This document shows, piece after piece, positions 6,597 to 15,515 of a stretch of DNA of 23,310 bases (its first letter is position 1; every line of letters starts with the position of its first letter). The notes under the pieces were generated by a model. It saw only the letters and a list, made by a program, of their open reading frames with translations, did no database searches and was not told where the DNA came from. The position numbers and the translations under genes were made by a program. The stretch is taken from positions 1-23,310 of the IMG/VR virus record IMGVR_UViG_3300032285_000284. One strand, given 5' to 3'. This DNA is from a virus.

Positions 6597-8564
6597 CTAT
6601 GCGATGGCAAGGAAGATGTAAGAAGCGCCGTTGACGTTGACAGTGGCGCTTGCGGTAGATGTGACTGTAAAGCCAGTGCTGGCAGCGTAGCAACCATTGT
6701 TGCCTGTAGTTTGTGCGGCTGTGCTGTTCATAAGCAGGTATGGGCTAGATGAGCTTGTAAATCCATTTGCGCTGTCAAATACATACCAATTTCCTGTGCT
6801 GTCAGTGCGCTTCACAAGCAAGAACCTAGCGCCGCCAGCGCCAAACCCGCAATTGATAGTTTGTGTGCCGCCAGTGCCAGTGAATGTCCCAACTTTGCTG
6901 ACGCTTGCAAGTGTAGCAAATAAATAAGAGACATATGTGCTTCCAGATGAATTAACCGTTGCAGCCGTGCCAACTGTAAATACTGTAGATGTTGGAGTTG
7001 TTGAGTTCCAATATGTAGAGTCTGTGGTTGAGGCATCAGTTCTATTAAGAGACAAATATTTAGAAGAAGTAATTGCGGATGAATAAACAGCCCAATTTGA
7101 ACCACCGCTTCTTGTTTTAACAATCATCAACTCAGGGACAGCGCCTAAATTATGATTAAATGTTGTAGCACTTCCTGTCCCCGTATAGCAAACCTCATCA
7201 AAAAAGCTGGGTGCGCGTTGGAATGACCAATAAGTTGCACCAACTGTATTCCAATATCCATAATCTACAAAACCAGTATTATTATCAAGATAAAGAGTGC
7301 TTGTGCTACTACCAGCCGTAAATTCAGCGTTAGTGTTATTTGAAGCTAAAGCAACATAACTAGTTTCTTGACCGCCGCCGCGCAATCTATCAACCCAATA
7401 TCTAAACGTTCCAGATCCCGTTGTTGTGTTAATATTTAAGCCAACAGGAAAGCCAGTCGTTAGCGTCTGCGGATTTGTAGTTGTTGTTTCGACATTTGTA
7501 TTGAACACACTCGTTCCTAATGTCGGCGTAGCCATCGGGCCACGACGAATGGCTATGTAGATAAATTGTGCGTTAGCAGCAACAAACGATTTCATGTTAA
7601 ATCCTGTTGCAGTTGGGTCAATTCTGTCTGCAATAGAAGTTGATTCTGCTGACGAAGTATCTGCGTAAAGCGGTGAATCACTGGTCAAACTTAGACCGCG
7701 CATTGTGTCCCATATAAACCAATTAGATGCTGTGCTTGAACATTTTACCATTACCCATTGAGGCTCATAGCCAAGGTTTATTGTAGCATTTCCGCTTACA
7801 TCGCTTGTGTACGACCCACAAGTAATCACATTGTCAGTGCCAGCAGAGCCAAAGCCGCCAGCGTTGGAGGCGAAGAGGTAGGCGACATAGGTTGCGCCAG
7901 AAGCATTTGTCCCAACACCAGCAACTTGAAAATTAGTTGATGTTGGTGTGTAAGCATTCCAAGCAGAAGTGGCGTTTTCAGCATTTGTCAAATCTAAATA
8001 TAATATTCTAGAGTTTGCAGGGCTTGTTGTTCCTATATGGTATACATACCAACTACTTGATGTATTTGTTTTTTTAACAATCATGCACCCCGGCGCTGAC
8101 CCTAAATTATGAGATATTGTTTGTGGGTCCGTACCCGTCCCTGTATAAGTCACAATGTCAAAGAACTTCGCTTGTTTGCGGAAGGTCCATGAGGCGAAAG
8201 TGGCGGCAGAAGTGTTGTAGTTAGCATCAGCGCCAATTGTAAATCCTGTTGTGCCAAATGCCGTTAAGCCAGTTGTATCTGTTGTCTGTACGGCAGTAGT
8301 ATTGCTAATTATTGCTTTTGTAGCGCCACGAACGGTATCTGTTAATTTGTGATCTGTAGCCGCAGAGCGTGATTTAATCCAAGTTAACCCGCCATTACCA
8401 GATAAGTTGATACCATTAGTAATTGTCTGGGTTGAGCCAGTCCCCGTATACAAATACGTCGAAAACACATCTTCAATGTAATTAGGCACAACCGCAGCAG
8501 CAGCTTGAGCTGCAAAGCCATAACCCTGCGCTGTCTTTGCACCTTTTGTAATAATTGTGGGCAT
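6597..8564 (-). CDS. Five-repeat DUF7483-like virion adhesin
   Basis: This protein has 655 residues and starts ten bases after the preceding fibre gene. After a short N-terminus (MPTIITKGAKTAQGYGFAA) it consists of beta-rich units. Each carries a YTGTG strand, an HNLG-like turn, an xxMIVK strand and an aromatic W-x-V-Y/F element. Five units are visible, beginning near residues 36, 137, 246, 457 and 558, for example FFDIVTYTGTG with ISHNLGSAPGCMIVK, and FFDEVCYTGTG with NHNLGAVPELMIVK. The third and fifth are more diverged. This is the DUF7483-type domain I recognise from marine and freshwater phage structural proteins, where a fibre or surface-binding role is assumed. The protein is Ser/Thr/Asn-rich with almost no long charged stretches, as expected for an exposed beta fibre. 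Confidence 0.85.
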   Translation of the reverse strand: MPTIITKGAKTAQGYGFAAQAAAAVVPNYIEDVFSTYLYTGTGSTQTITNGINLSGNGGLTWIKSRSAATDHKLTDTVRGATKAIISNTTAVQTTDTTGLTAFGTTGFTIGADANYNTSAATFASWTFRKQAKFFDIVTYTGTGTDPQTISHNLGSAPGCMIVKKTNTSSSWYVYHIGTTSPANSRILYLDLTNAENATSAWNAYTPTSTNFQVAGVGTNASGATYVAYLFASNAGGFGSAGTDNVITCGSYTSDVSGNATINLGYEPQWVMVKCSSTASNWFIWDTMRGLSLTSDSPLYADTSSAESTSIADRIDPTATGFNMKSFVAANAQFIYIAIRRGPMATPTLGTSVFNTNVETTTTNPQTLTTGFPVGLNINTTTGSGTFRYWVDRLRGGGQETSYVALASNNTNAEFTAGSSTSTLYLDNNTGFVDYGYWNTVGATYWSFQRAPSFFDEVCYTGTGSATTFNHNLGAVPELMIVKTRSGGSNWAVYSSAITSSKYLSLNRTDASTTDSTYWNSTTPTSTVFTVGTAATVNSSGSTYVSYLFATLASVSKVGTFTGTGGTQTINCGFGAGGARFLLVKRTDSTGNWYVFDSANGFTSSSSPYLLMNSTAAQTTGNNGCYAASTGFTVTSTASATVNVNGASYIFLAIA

Positions 8565-8573
8565 AGCGATCTC

Positions 8574-10619
8574 TTACTTGTATTGAGTTAGGGAAGCTAA
8601 AACCGTAAATGTGGCACTAGCCGTTTTAACGATAGTGTAAGTGTAAACGTCGATGCCGGACGCATTACCTGCCGACCAAGCTGTACCACCTTGATATTTA
8701 GGCGTGACAGATGTGCCATCAATAGTCAGTGCGTTGTTGTAATAGGCAGTCGAACCTTGTGTTACAAGAAATGCCACTGTCATGGTTTGACCCGTTGACA
8801 TCAATGTATTCAAAGACGTGCCAGAGCTGCCACGGAAGTTAACTGTCCAGTTAGCAGACGCATTGCTAGTGTAATACAACACTGATTGCGTGGTCACATC
8901 GAAGTTTATTGTGCCTGTCGCAGCAGTGGCACTGACGGTCGTAGTTTCAGCAGCGTTGACCAACACTTCAGCAAGAACGCTGGTTGAACCATTAAACGTC
9001 TGGGTAGCAGTGAATGTGGTTGCAGTTGCAGGAGCCACATAATCAGTGCCAGCCGTTGCTGCCGTAAAGGCAGATGTGCCATTGCCTTTTAATACGCCGG
9101 TCAAAGTTGTTGCACCTGTGCCGCCATAAGACACAGCAATAGTGCCAGCGTTCCATGTGCCAGATGTAAGCGTACCTACGCTGGTCAGAGATGACGAAAC
9201 AACAGTAGCGTTTAGTGTTGTGCCGGTCAGAGTTCCTGCTGCAGCCGTTACTGTGCCGGATGAGCCAAGAGAAATAGATGTGCCATTTACGGTCACAGAG
9301 CTATTGGCAAGACCTGAGTTGGGTATTGTAGCACTGGCAGTAAATGCAGAGGTTCCATTGCCAAAAACATAACCACTGAGTGTAGTTGCCCCTGTACCGC
9401 CGCGATTGACAGCAACAGTATTACCGTTCCATGTCGCAGATGTAATAGATCCGGGGTAATCTAAAGTATTGGTTGACCAGCTTGTGTTAGATGGAGCTTG
9501 GAAATGTGTTTCCCAAGATCCAGAAGATGTTGAATTATCAAGAAGAACAATTGTTCCATAAGAACCAGATTGAAAGGTTGCAATCGTGGTTGCGCCGGTG
9601 TTTTTAACAACAATAGTGCCGCTAGTTTGGTTATTGTTAAAAGAAAATATTGCACCAATTGGCAATATTGTTGCGTTGGGCAACGTAAATGTTTGACCAC
9701 CAGATCCAGTAACTACTTGAACTGGAGTTGATGATGCAGACAGAGTTGTTGTACCACCTGCAGCAGCCGTGCTTGTTGTACCAGCAAAGAAAGCATTTCC
9801 TGTGATGTTTGCGTTAGAGTCTCTTAAAACAACGCTGCTTGCACCGCTGGAAACAGCAACGCCTGTACCACCGTTAGCTACAGGCAAAATACCGGATGTG
9901 ATTTGCGACGCAGCGATAGCTATGCTCGTATTGGACGCCGCAGTCAGACGCCCCTGAGCATCAACCGTAAACACCCCAACTTGGGTTGCACTACCATATG
10001 TGGCTGCTGTTACAGTGGTGTTAGCCAGATTGATTGTGCCGGACGTAGTGATTGTGCCGCCCGTCAAGCCTGTGCCAGCCGTAATGCTGGTAACAGTACC
10101 GCCACCACCGCCGCCGCCACCTGTAGAATTGATAGTGACGTTTGACCTGTTGTTGGCCGAATCATCACTGACGGAAATCGTTACGTTTGTACCTGCAATG
10201 AAGTTGATTGCAGGTTCGCTACCAACCGTCGTGGCGTTATTCTGGATTGTGACCTTCTGATTGGTGCTGTTGGCTGTAACAGAAAGTGTTACGTTGCCGG
10301 TCAAAGCGCCGCCGCCGGTCAAACCCGTGCCAGCCAGAATATTCACAGTGTTAGGCACAGCGCCAGACACAGCCGCTACGTTAATGGCAATAGACGCATT
10401 AGAAGCAGCCGTAATACGCCCCTGAGCGTCAACAGTGATGACAGAGACAGTTGCTGCCCCACCATAGCTGCCAGTCGTTACAGCCGTATTGGCAAGCGAA
10501 ATAGTGCCCGTGGTTGTAATTGGCCCACCAGATAGACCAGTCCCGGTATTGACTTGAGTTACTGTGCCGGAGCCGTTGCCACCGCCCCCTGTAGTTGATG
10601 CCACTGCTTTGAGAGCCAT
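8574..10619 (-). CDS. Repetitive tail fibre protein
   Basis: This protein has 681 residues and starts three bases after the upstream stop, with GGAG eight bases further up. It is Gly/Thr/Ser-rich and made of repeats. One 62-residue unit occurs at 18-79 and 174-235 (for example TVDAQGRITAASN and TVDAQGRLTAASN), with 43 of 62 residues identical by my count. A 34-residue unit with GGTGATTL and GNGTSAFTA occurs at 395-428 and 487-520. Residues 167-174 are eight consecutive glycines acting as a hinge. The C-terminal 120 residues are less repetitive, with Tyr/Trp strands, and are the likely receptor-binding tip. Residues 121-164 match a segment of the tailspike. GGTGATTL and DAQGR repeats are typical of long phage fibres. 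No chaperone domain is attached, so the following genes may assist assembly. Confidence 0.87.
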   Translation of the reverse strand: MALKAVASTTGGGGNGSGTVTQVNTGTGLSGGPITTTGTISLANTAVTTGSYGGAATVSVITVDAQGRITAASNASIAINVAAVSGAVPNTVNILAGTGLTGGGALTGNVTLSVTANSTNQKVTIQNNATTVGSEPAINFIAGTNVTISVSDDSANNRSNVTINSTGGGGGGGGTVTSITAGTGLTGGTITTSGTINLANTTVTAATYGSATQVGVFTVDAQGRLTAASNTSIAIAASQITSGILPVANGGTGVAVSSGASSVVLRDSNANITGNAFFAGTTSTAAAGGTTTLSASSTPVQVVTGSGGQTFTLPNATILPIGAIFSFNNNQTSGTIVVKNTGATTIATFQSGSYGTIVLLDNSTSSGSWETHFQAPSNTSWSTNTLDYPGSITSATWNGNTVAVNRGGTGATTLSGYVFGNGTSAFTASATIPNSGLANSSVTVNGTSISLGSSGTVTAAAGTLTGTTLNATVVSSSLTSVGTLTSGTWNAGTIAVSYGGTGATTLTGVLKGNGTSAFTAATAGTDYVAPATATTFTATQTFNGSTSVLAEVLVNAAETTTVSATAATGTINFDVTTQSVLYYTSNASANWTVNFRGSSGTSLNTLMSTGQTMTVAFLVTQGSTAYYNNALTIDGTSVTPKYQGGTAWSAGNASGIDVYTYTIVKTASATFTVLASLTQYK

Positions 10620-10622
10620 GGT

Positions 10623-10955
10623 TTAGACTCCATCGCCAGGGGTCACATAAACAGCCGTACTGCCACCAGCCGTGATGCCGGTGAAGTAAGCATTTGGAAG
10701 GAATGTCAGAATTTCGTCCGTACCCGGCAAGAGAGGCAGGGTGAAGGTTGAGCTGCTGATGACTACCGCATTGGAAGTCGCGCCAGCCGCAGTCAGACTA
10801 AACCCAAGAAAGACCATATTGCTGCCCGGAGGAACCACAATCCGGTACTGGTTCGCTCCAAGGCCATTAGCAAGCGCCTGAACAGGCGTCGGAGCAACTG
10901 TGTTAGCGGTAAAAACCACTGTGTTCCCCATAGGGGTAAATGCTTGGACGCCCAT
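10623..10955 (-). CDS. Small beta-rich virion protein between spike and fibre
   Basis: This protein has 110 residues, beginning MGVQAFTPMGNTVVF at ATG 10953-10955. It has GAGG four to five bases upstream and starts seven bases after the tailspike stop. An in-frame ATG at 10991 would add 12 residues overlapping the tailspike and is less likely. The sequence is almost entirely alternating hydrophobic and small polar residues (YRIVVPPGSNMVFLGFSLTA, then ILTFLPNAYFTGITAGG), consistent with a single beta-sandwich domain. It has few charges and no cysteine. Similar small proteins near phage fibres are usually listed as virion structural proteins. It may link spike and fibre or decorate the capsid or tail. 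I cannot assign a precise role. Confidence 0.75.
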   Translation of the reverse strand: MGVQAFTPMGNTVVFTANTVAPTPVQALANGLGANQYRIVVPPGSNMVFLGFSLTAAGATSNAVVISSSTFTLPLLPGTDEILTFLPNAYFTGITAGGSTAVYVTPGDGV

Positions 10956-10962
10956 TTTAACC

Positions 10963-13287
10963 TCACGGATGTGATGCTTTGTAGCCTTCAAATTCGGACT
11001 TCAAAGCATCTAGTTCAGCCTTCAAAGCCTGTATAGACCCTACCAAATCGGCAAAATAGTCCATATTCAGACCAATACCCAGCCGCTCTTCAGATACGTC
11101 CGGGTCATACATTGTACTAACCGATGCAGGATATTCTACAGCAAATTCCTGTGCAATAAAGCCTCTGCTGTGCGGCGTCTGACCTGATTTTGGCTGCACC
11201 CAGTCAAATTCTTTTGGCTGCAAGGCCAAGATTCTAGCCAAAGCATCCGTAGGGGTAACGGCAGTGATATTGGTTTTGGAACGCTGGTCAGACAGGTTGG
11301 TCCAAGTTGTAGAAACCCAGTTCTTCGGGGTTATGTGGTTGCCGGTTGTGCCAACAATAAACGAGGCATTGTCAACATACATAGCTCCTGTAACGCTTTG
11401 AATGTTAAAGCTTAGATCTGTACCGGAACCTGATAATGGAGAATTGTCGTTATAAATAGATGTGTTAGATCCTAATTGAAGGATTCTGTATGAACTGTTG
11501 TCTTGCAAATAGGTGTTTGCCGTGCCTACGTTTTTAGAACCAATGAAGTTCTGGCTTGTGTCAAATTTACCAGCCAGTGTCCCATTGGTGTAAAATTCAT
11601 AAGCACCGCCTTCAGACGTAGCTTGAACCGTCGTGCCGCTATATTGCAGCTTTCCAATAGTACTCGTTGATGTCAAAGAATGAATATATAGGCCGGTCGC
11701 TTGAAGTGTGTTGTTCGTGTAATCAGCAACACCCGGATTTCCTAAAACATTCCTATTAAGGCCAACAGCATTGTCCGAATAAGTACCGCCAGTGCCGCTA
11801 AACTGATTACCGCAAACAACGTAATAATCACTGGACCCTGACGCGATATAAAGCCCTGCTGCTTGCGTTCCAAAGCTAAGAGTATCACCGAAAGCGCAGC
11901 CAATAACCGAAAAATAAGAACAATTGGCTTGAAAAAGAATACCATAGTAAGACCCGCCGCCAGTGTTGTTGCCTCTTGCAGAAAAGTTGACAAATGAGAC
12001 TTTCGTAGCATTTGCTCCGACCGAAACACCGTTTTGTTGGTTATTGACAGCACCGCCACCAGTAAACCTGATGCCATTGGCTGTAGCAATGCTGATGCCG
12101 GAAGCCGGACGATTCGAGAACCAGCAATTAGCAAAGTCAAACTCAACCGAATTGTTGATGCTGCACCCGCTGGTACACGAATCAAAATAACTATTGCTGA
12201 ATTTGTTATATGCTGGGCGACTGCCCATGACGTTTGATGTTGCATCAGTCGTAATGCAATACGCGCCTTGATACACTTGAATGTTTGTAAAGCTGTGGCC
12301 TTCAGATTGATTGTAAAACCGAATAGCTCCTAAAGTGCCATAGCTGTTAGTGTCGTTAACACAGAATACGTTGGAAACCATCCAGTTAAAGCACTGATCG
12401 TGCAAATAAAAACCTGTATTTGCGTAGTTTCTTACTTCGCAATTATCCACATATATGCTGTTTGACGTAACGCTTGTGCCGTCACCTTCAAATCCGTTGT
12501 ACACGTTGACAACATCAAGATCGTCAAAATAATTATAAAAACCAGAACAATAAATAGCCGACGCGCCAGATGTAGGAGTTCCATTGTATGTAAGACCAAG
12601 GGACACCGCGCTGTTATTGTTCGTGGTTATGTTTAGAATTTTGGCATTGGTTGTGAACTGCTTGATGATAGAAGCTTGCTTACCAGTTCCAAGAAGCTTT
12701 ATTTTTCCACCCGTAAATGTCAAAGCAGAAGTAATTTTGTATGTGCCGTAAGGAAAATAGACCGTTCCACCGCCAGCACTAGACACATCATTGATAGCAT
12801 ATTGAATAGCGTTTGTGTCGTCTGTAGATCCATCACCAGCAGCGCCAAAGTCTTTAACGCTTACAATGTCTGAATATTTGGCAAGACCTGTTCTAACAAC
12901 AGAGTTAGCCAAAGTTGACTGAAACGATACGTTAGCAGAATCAACTGTGCCGCCGCCATTACCACTTCCAGTAGCAGTGATTGTCACGTTTGACCGGCTA
13001 TTTGCTGAATCGTTTGTTACAGAGATATTAACATTTGTGCCAGGAATAAAGTTGATAGAAGGCTGGCTTGCAACAAACGTGCTATTATTTTGAACAGATA
13101 CGTTTGCTGATGTTGTTACACCAGAAATTGTGCCACCCGTAATAAGCACGTTGGACAATGCAACAGCACCGTTTCCTATGCCGTTAATAGCGTTAACAAC
13201 AACAGAAAAGTCTGTGTCCAGATTGGAGAGAGGAATCGGTGCAGTCTGCGAACCGAATGTATATGGAATGGTGATCGGCAGTGCCAT
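10963..13287 (-). CDS. Tailspike: pectate-lyase-type beta-helix with C-terminal S74 chaperone
   Basis: This protein has 774 residues. Its ATG overlaps the upstream TAA by one base, with GAGG five bases before it. Residues 1-60 probably attach to the particle. Residues 61-104 duplicate a module of the tail fibre. At about 141-185 the classic entry to a pectate-lyase-like right-handed beta helix appears: VSVKDFGAAGDGSTDDTNAI, then GGGTVYFPYGTYKI. Asn/Ser-rich helix rungs with many aromatic and Asn positions follow to about 500. Residues 666-774 are an intramolecular chaperone / peptidase S74 domain: SDQRSKTNI with S666 and K671 in the positions of the known Ser-Lys pair, FDW, then RGFIAQEF, and a final coiled coil (IQALKAELDALKSEFEGY). 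Trimers of this type bind and often cleave surface polysaccharide; the chaperone is then cut off before S666. The exact substrate cannot be read. Confidence 0.93.
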   Translation of the reverse strand: MALPITIPYTFGSQTAPIPLSNLDTDFSVVVNAINGIGNGAVALSNVLITGGTISGVTTSANVSVQNNSTFVASQPSINFIPGTNVNISVTNDSANSRSNVTITATGSGNGGGTVDSANVSFQSTLANSVVRTGLAKYSDIVSVKDFGAAGDGSTDDTNAIQYAINDVSSAGGGTVYFPYGTYKITSALTFTGGKIKLLGTGKQASIIKQFTTNAKILNITTNNNSAVSLGLTYNGTPTSGASAIYCSGFYNYFDDLDVVNVYNGFEGDGTSVTSNSIYVDNCEVRNYANTGFYLHDQCFNWMVSNVFCVNDTNSYGTLGAIRFYNQSEGHSFTNIQVYQGAYCITTDATSNVMGSRPAYNKFSNSYFDSCTSGCSINNSVEFDFANCWFSNRPASGISIATANGIRFTGGGAVNNQQNGVSVGANATKVSFVNFSARGNNTGGGSYYGILFQANCSYFSVIGCAFGDTLSFGTQAAGLYIASGSSDYYVVCGNQFSGTGGTYSDNAVGLNRNVLGNPGVADYTNNTLQATGLYIHSLTSTSTIGKLQYSGTTVQATSEGGAYEFYTNGTLAGKFDTSQNFIGSKNVGTANTYLQDNSSYRILQLGSNTSIYNDNSPLSGSGTDLSFNIQSVTGAMYVDNASFIVGTTGNHITPKNWVSTTWTNLSDQRSKTNITAVTPTDALARILALQPKEFDWVQPKSGQTPHSRGFIAQEFAVEYPASVSTMYDPDVSEERLGIGLNMDYFADLVGSIQALKAELDALKSEFEGYKASHP
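12976..13107 (-). repeat. Spike copy of a 44-residue module shared with the tail fibre
   Basis: This segment encodes tailspike residues 61-104 (from ANVSVQNNSTFVASQPSINF to SANSRSNVTIT). It matches tail fibre residues 121-164, encoded at 10128-10259, over the same 44-residue length without gaps. I count 29 identical residues. The DNA differs at many third positions, so the copies are not recent. Confidence 0.85.
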
Positions 13288-15512
13288 TAGAACCTCGCTC
13301 TTAGTTCGTGTTCCATTTCAAGCGTATTGAGCGTGAAAGCAGGAGCAGTAGATGTGATAGTGAGACCCAGATACTTGCCGTATTGAGCCGCATCTGATTT
13401 GTAGAGAGAATATCCGTAACCTGTAATCCAGCCAATATTTGACAACACATTGTTTTGCCAAGGTATTGTATTGCCAAGATTGTTCAGCCATGTGTTTGAA
13501 TTTGACAAAGCATAAACAGGGCTTGACCCGTACTCGCTATCAACTGTGACATTGAAGGATGCAGACGTGTTGACTGTAGCTTCAAACGCAAACTTCAATG
13601 CCTGCTTGTCACGGATTGTATCTTCCATAGGCCACAAAGCACTACGAATTGTTGTGCTAATGTTGGTTGTGCTGTCATTGTAGAGACGCACAAGATTAGT
13701 GCCGCTTGTGCCATAAATCCAAAGCTTGTTAGCTGTAGCAACAGGCGTTGCATATTTGACTGTGCCTTGGCTGGTCACAAACCATTTCTTGTCGAAGAAA
13801 ACCAACTGTACTGGTCTTAGCGATGACAGAGGATCGTTGTAATAAACATTAAATGCAGCGCACAAAATGTTGTTGACCAAGACCTGACCACCCGTAACAG
13901 GATATGTAAAGTCTATATATGGTATGATGCCATCAAGAGCATCCGAGATCTTGGTGACTGTCGCGCCAACCAGAGCAAAGATTCCGTACTGGTTGATGAA
14001 CAGCAAAGATCTGAAATACGGAAAGATGCCGTCAATGTACGTTGAGCCGGTAGATGCCGACACGTTTGTGTTTGTAAAGCTGGTCAAGCCGGTGCTTCCA
14101 ACTCTCACGTCCGAGAACACGTTGATTGAATCGTCGCCAAACACATACAAGAAGTTATTGGCAGAGATCAGAGCTGTAACATTGCTATGCAGTGTATCGT
14201 CTTTGATTGTTTCAACGCCAGCCGAAACGCTGACGAAATCGTTGTAAGTTCCTGCGGCAGAATAAAAAATATTACGCCCTTGGGACAACCAAGCACGACC
14301 GGAAAAGCTTGCTACGTCTGTTATGACCTGATCTGTCAAGACAGCCGTTGCCGTTGCAGCCGTTGTTGGCGTACCACCACTAAACGATACGCTAGGCGCA
14401 CTTGTGTAGCCTTTGCCCGGATTTGTAACAATGACGCCAGTAACAATGCCGCCAAACATGATGGCTGTAGCAACTGCTTGAGTACCGCCACCAGGAGGAG
14501 CACCAATGACAACAGAAGGTGTACTGGCATAGCCAATACCGCCGTTGCTGACTGTTATGCCTATAGATCCTTTGCGGAAGGTCAAAGGACCGGCAACAGC
14601 AGCCGCGCCAGTACCGCCACCGCCAGAAAAGCTGATAGTAGGCGCAGACGTATAGCCTGTACCCGCTTCAGTTACGGTCAGTGATGTGACTATGCCAGAT
14701 CCAACAACAGCCGTTGCAGCCGCAGCGCCACTGGAAAATGTAACGCTGGGAGCCGTTGTGTAGCCATATCCGGGATTTGTGATCTGTATCGAGCTGATTG
14801 CACCGCTCGTGATGCCGGTCACAACAGCAGTGGCTTGAACGCCTGTAGGTTGAGAAGGAGCTGCAATTGTTACAGTCGGAAAGGCTGTATATCCAGTACC
14901 ACCTGCCGTAATGCTGATGTTGGTAATTGTGCCAGCAGCATTGGAAATGGAAGCCAAGATTATTGCTTGTACGCCGCCTGTTTCATTAGGCGCAGACACA
15001 GTAACAACCGGAGGCTCTGTATAGTTAGATCCGGTGTTTGTTATGCCAACAGATCCAATAGATCCGATAGATACCAGATTGGTTCCGTCCCAAGTGTAGA
15101 ACCCGTTGTTGGGATCGGCAATCAATGCACGTTCGTTCTTCCACTGCCTCAAGCGCACACCTGACGCAGAGAAAGTGCCGGTGGTTGCTACATTGCCTTT
15201 TGTTGACGTGGCTATGTTGTAATACTCAGCCCGACCATCAGCTTCAAAAGCAACAATATAGTCTGTGTTGTTGAGGTTGAGGCTTGTCAGCTCAGTAACA
15301 GTATTGGACCAAGAGACATTTGCGCCACCAGATATGGTCACGTTACTTGAGTTGGCTACTACCTTTAGATTACCAAAGCCAATAGGCTGGATATTTTCCA
15401 ACCAAGCAAATTCATCAGAATCCAACGCAGTACGATTTGGCCGTGTATTAAGACCTTTGAAGGCCTTAGTTACATGGTAAGACTTGCGTTGCTCTGGTGA
15501 TTTCTGGGCCAT
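13287..15512 (-). CDS. P22 gp10-like tail hub / nozzle protein with inserted GxGY repeats
   Basis: This protein has 741 residues and starts three bases after the adaptor stop; no strong ribosome site is visible. The N-terminus (SYHVTKAFKGLNTRPNRTAL, then FAWLENIQPIGFGNLK) resembles phage tail-hub / DNA-stabilisation proteins of the P22 gp10 class, which close the portal channel after packaging and form the nozzle. Blade-like motifs such as FYTWDGTNLV (138-147), SGRAWLSQGRNIFYSA (404-419) and FIN/FDKKWFVT elements suggest a beta-propeller. Residues about 155-392 hold six tandem repeats with a GxGY core, interrupting the propeller. The C-terminus contains FNVTVDSEYG and an end rich in Leu/Glu/Arg (LNTLEMEHELRARF). 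The location between adaptor and tailspike matches the role. The gp10 assignment rests on pattern and gene order. Confidence 0.82.
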   Translation of the reverse strand: MAQKSPEQRKSYHVTKAFKGLNTRPNRTALDSDEFAWLENIQPIGFGNLKVVANSSNVTISGGANVSWSNTVTELTSLNLNNTDYIVAFEADGRAEYYNIATSTKGNVATTGTFSASGVRLRQWKNERALIADPNNGFYTWDGTNLVSIGSIGSVGITNTGSNYTEPPVVTVSAPNETGGVQAIILASISNAAGTITNISITAGGTGYTAFPTVTIAAPSQPTGVQATAVVTGITSGAISSIQITNPGYGYTTAPSVTFSSGAAAATAVVGSGIVTSLTVTEAGTGYTSAPTISFSGGGGTGAAAVAGPLTFRKGSIGITVSNGGIGYASTPSVVIGAPPGGGTQAVATAIMFGGIVTGVIVTNPGKGYTSAPSVSFSGGTPTTAATATAVLTDQVITDVASFSGRAWLSQGRNIFYSAAGTYNDFVSVSAGVETIKDDTLHSNVTALISANNFLYVFGDDSINVFSDVRVGSTGLTSFTNTNVSASTGSTYIDGIFPYFRSLLFINQYGIFALVGATVTKISDALDGIIPYIDFTYPVTGGQVLVNNILCAAFNVYYNDPLSSLRPVQLVFFDKKWFVTSQGTVKYATPVATANKLWIYGTSGTNLVRLYNDSTTNISTTIRSALWPMEDTIRDKQALKFAFEATVNTSASFNVTVDSEYGSSPVYALSNSNTWLNNLGNTIPWQNNVLSNIGWITGYGYSLYKSDAAQYGKYLGLTITSTAPAFTLNTLEMEHELRARF
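14337..15050 (-). repeat. Six tandem ~40-residue GxGY repeats inside the tail hub gene
   Basis: The repeat cores begin near hub residues 161, 204, 247, 283, 324 and 365: GSNYTEPPVVTVSAP, GTGYTAFPTVTIAAP, GYGYTTAPSVTFSSG, GTGYTSAPTISFSGG, GIGYASTPSVVIGAP and GKGYTSAPSVSFSGG. The period is about 36-43 residues. Between cores lies an Ala/Thr/Val-rich strand and a turn such as GxITSIxITxxG. The first copy lacks the second Gly of the core. The repeats are likely small beta units of surface type. Confidence 0.85.
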
Positions 15513-15515
15513 GGA

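Noticed and set aside
14187-14684. 165-residue plus-strand ORF rich in Cys, Arg and Asn
   Set aside because: It is antisense to the GxGY repeat region; its repeats simply reflect the repeats on the coding strand.
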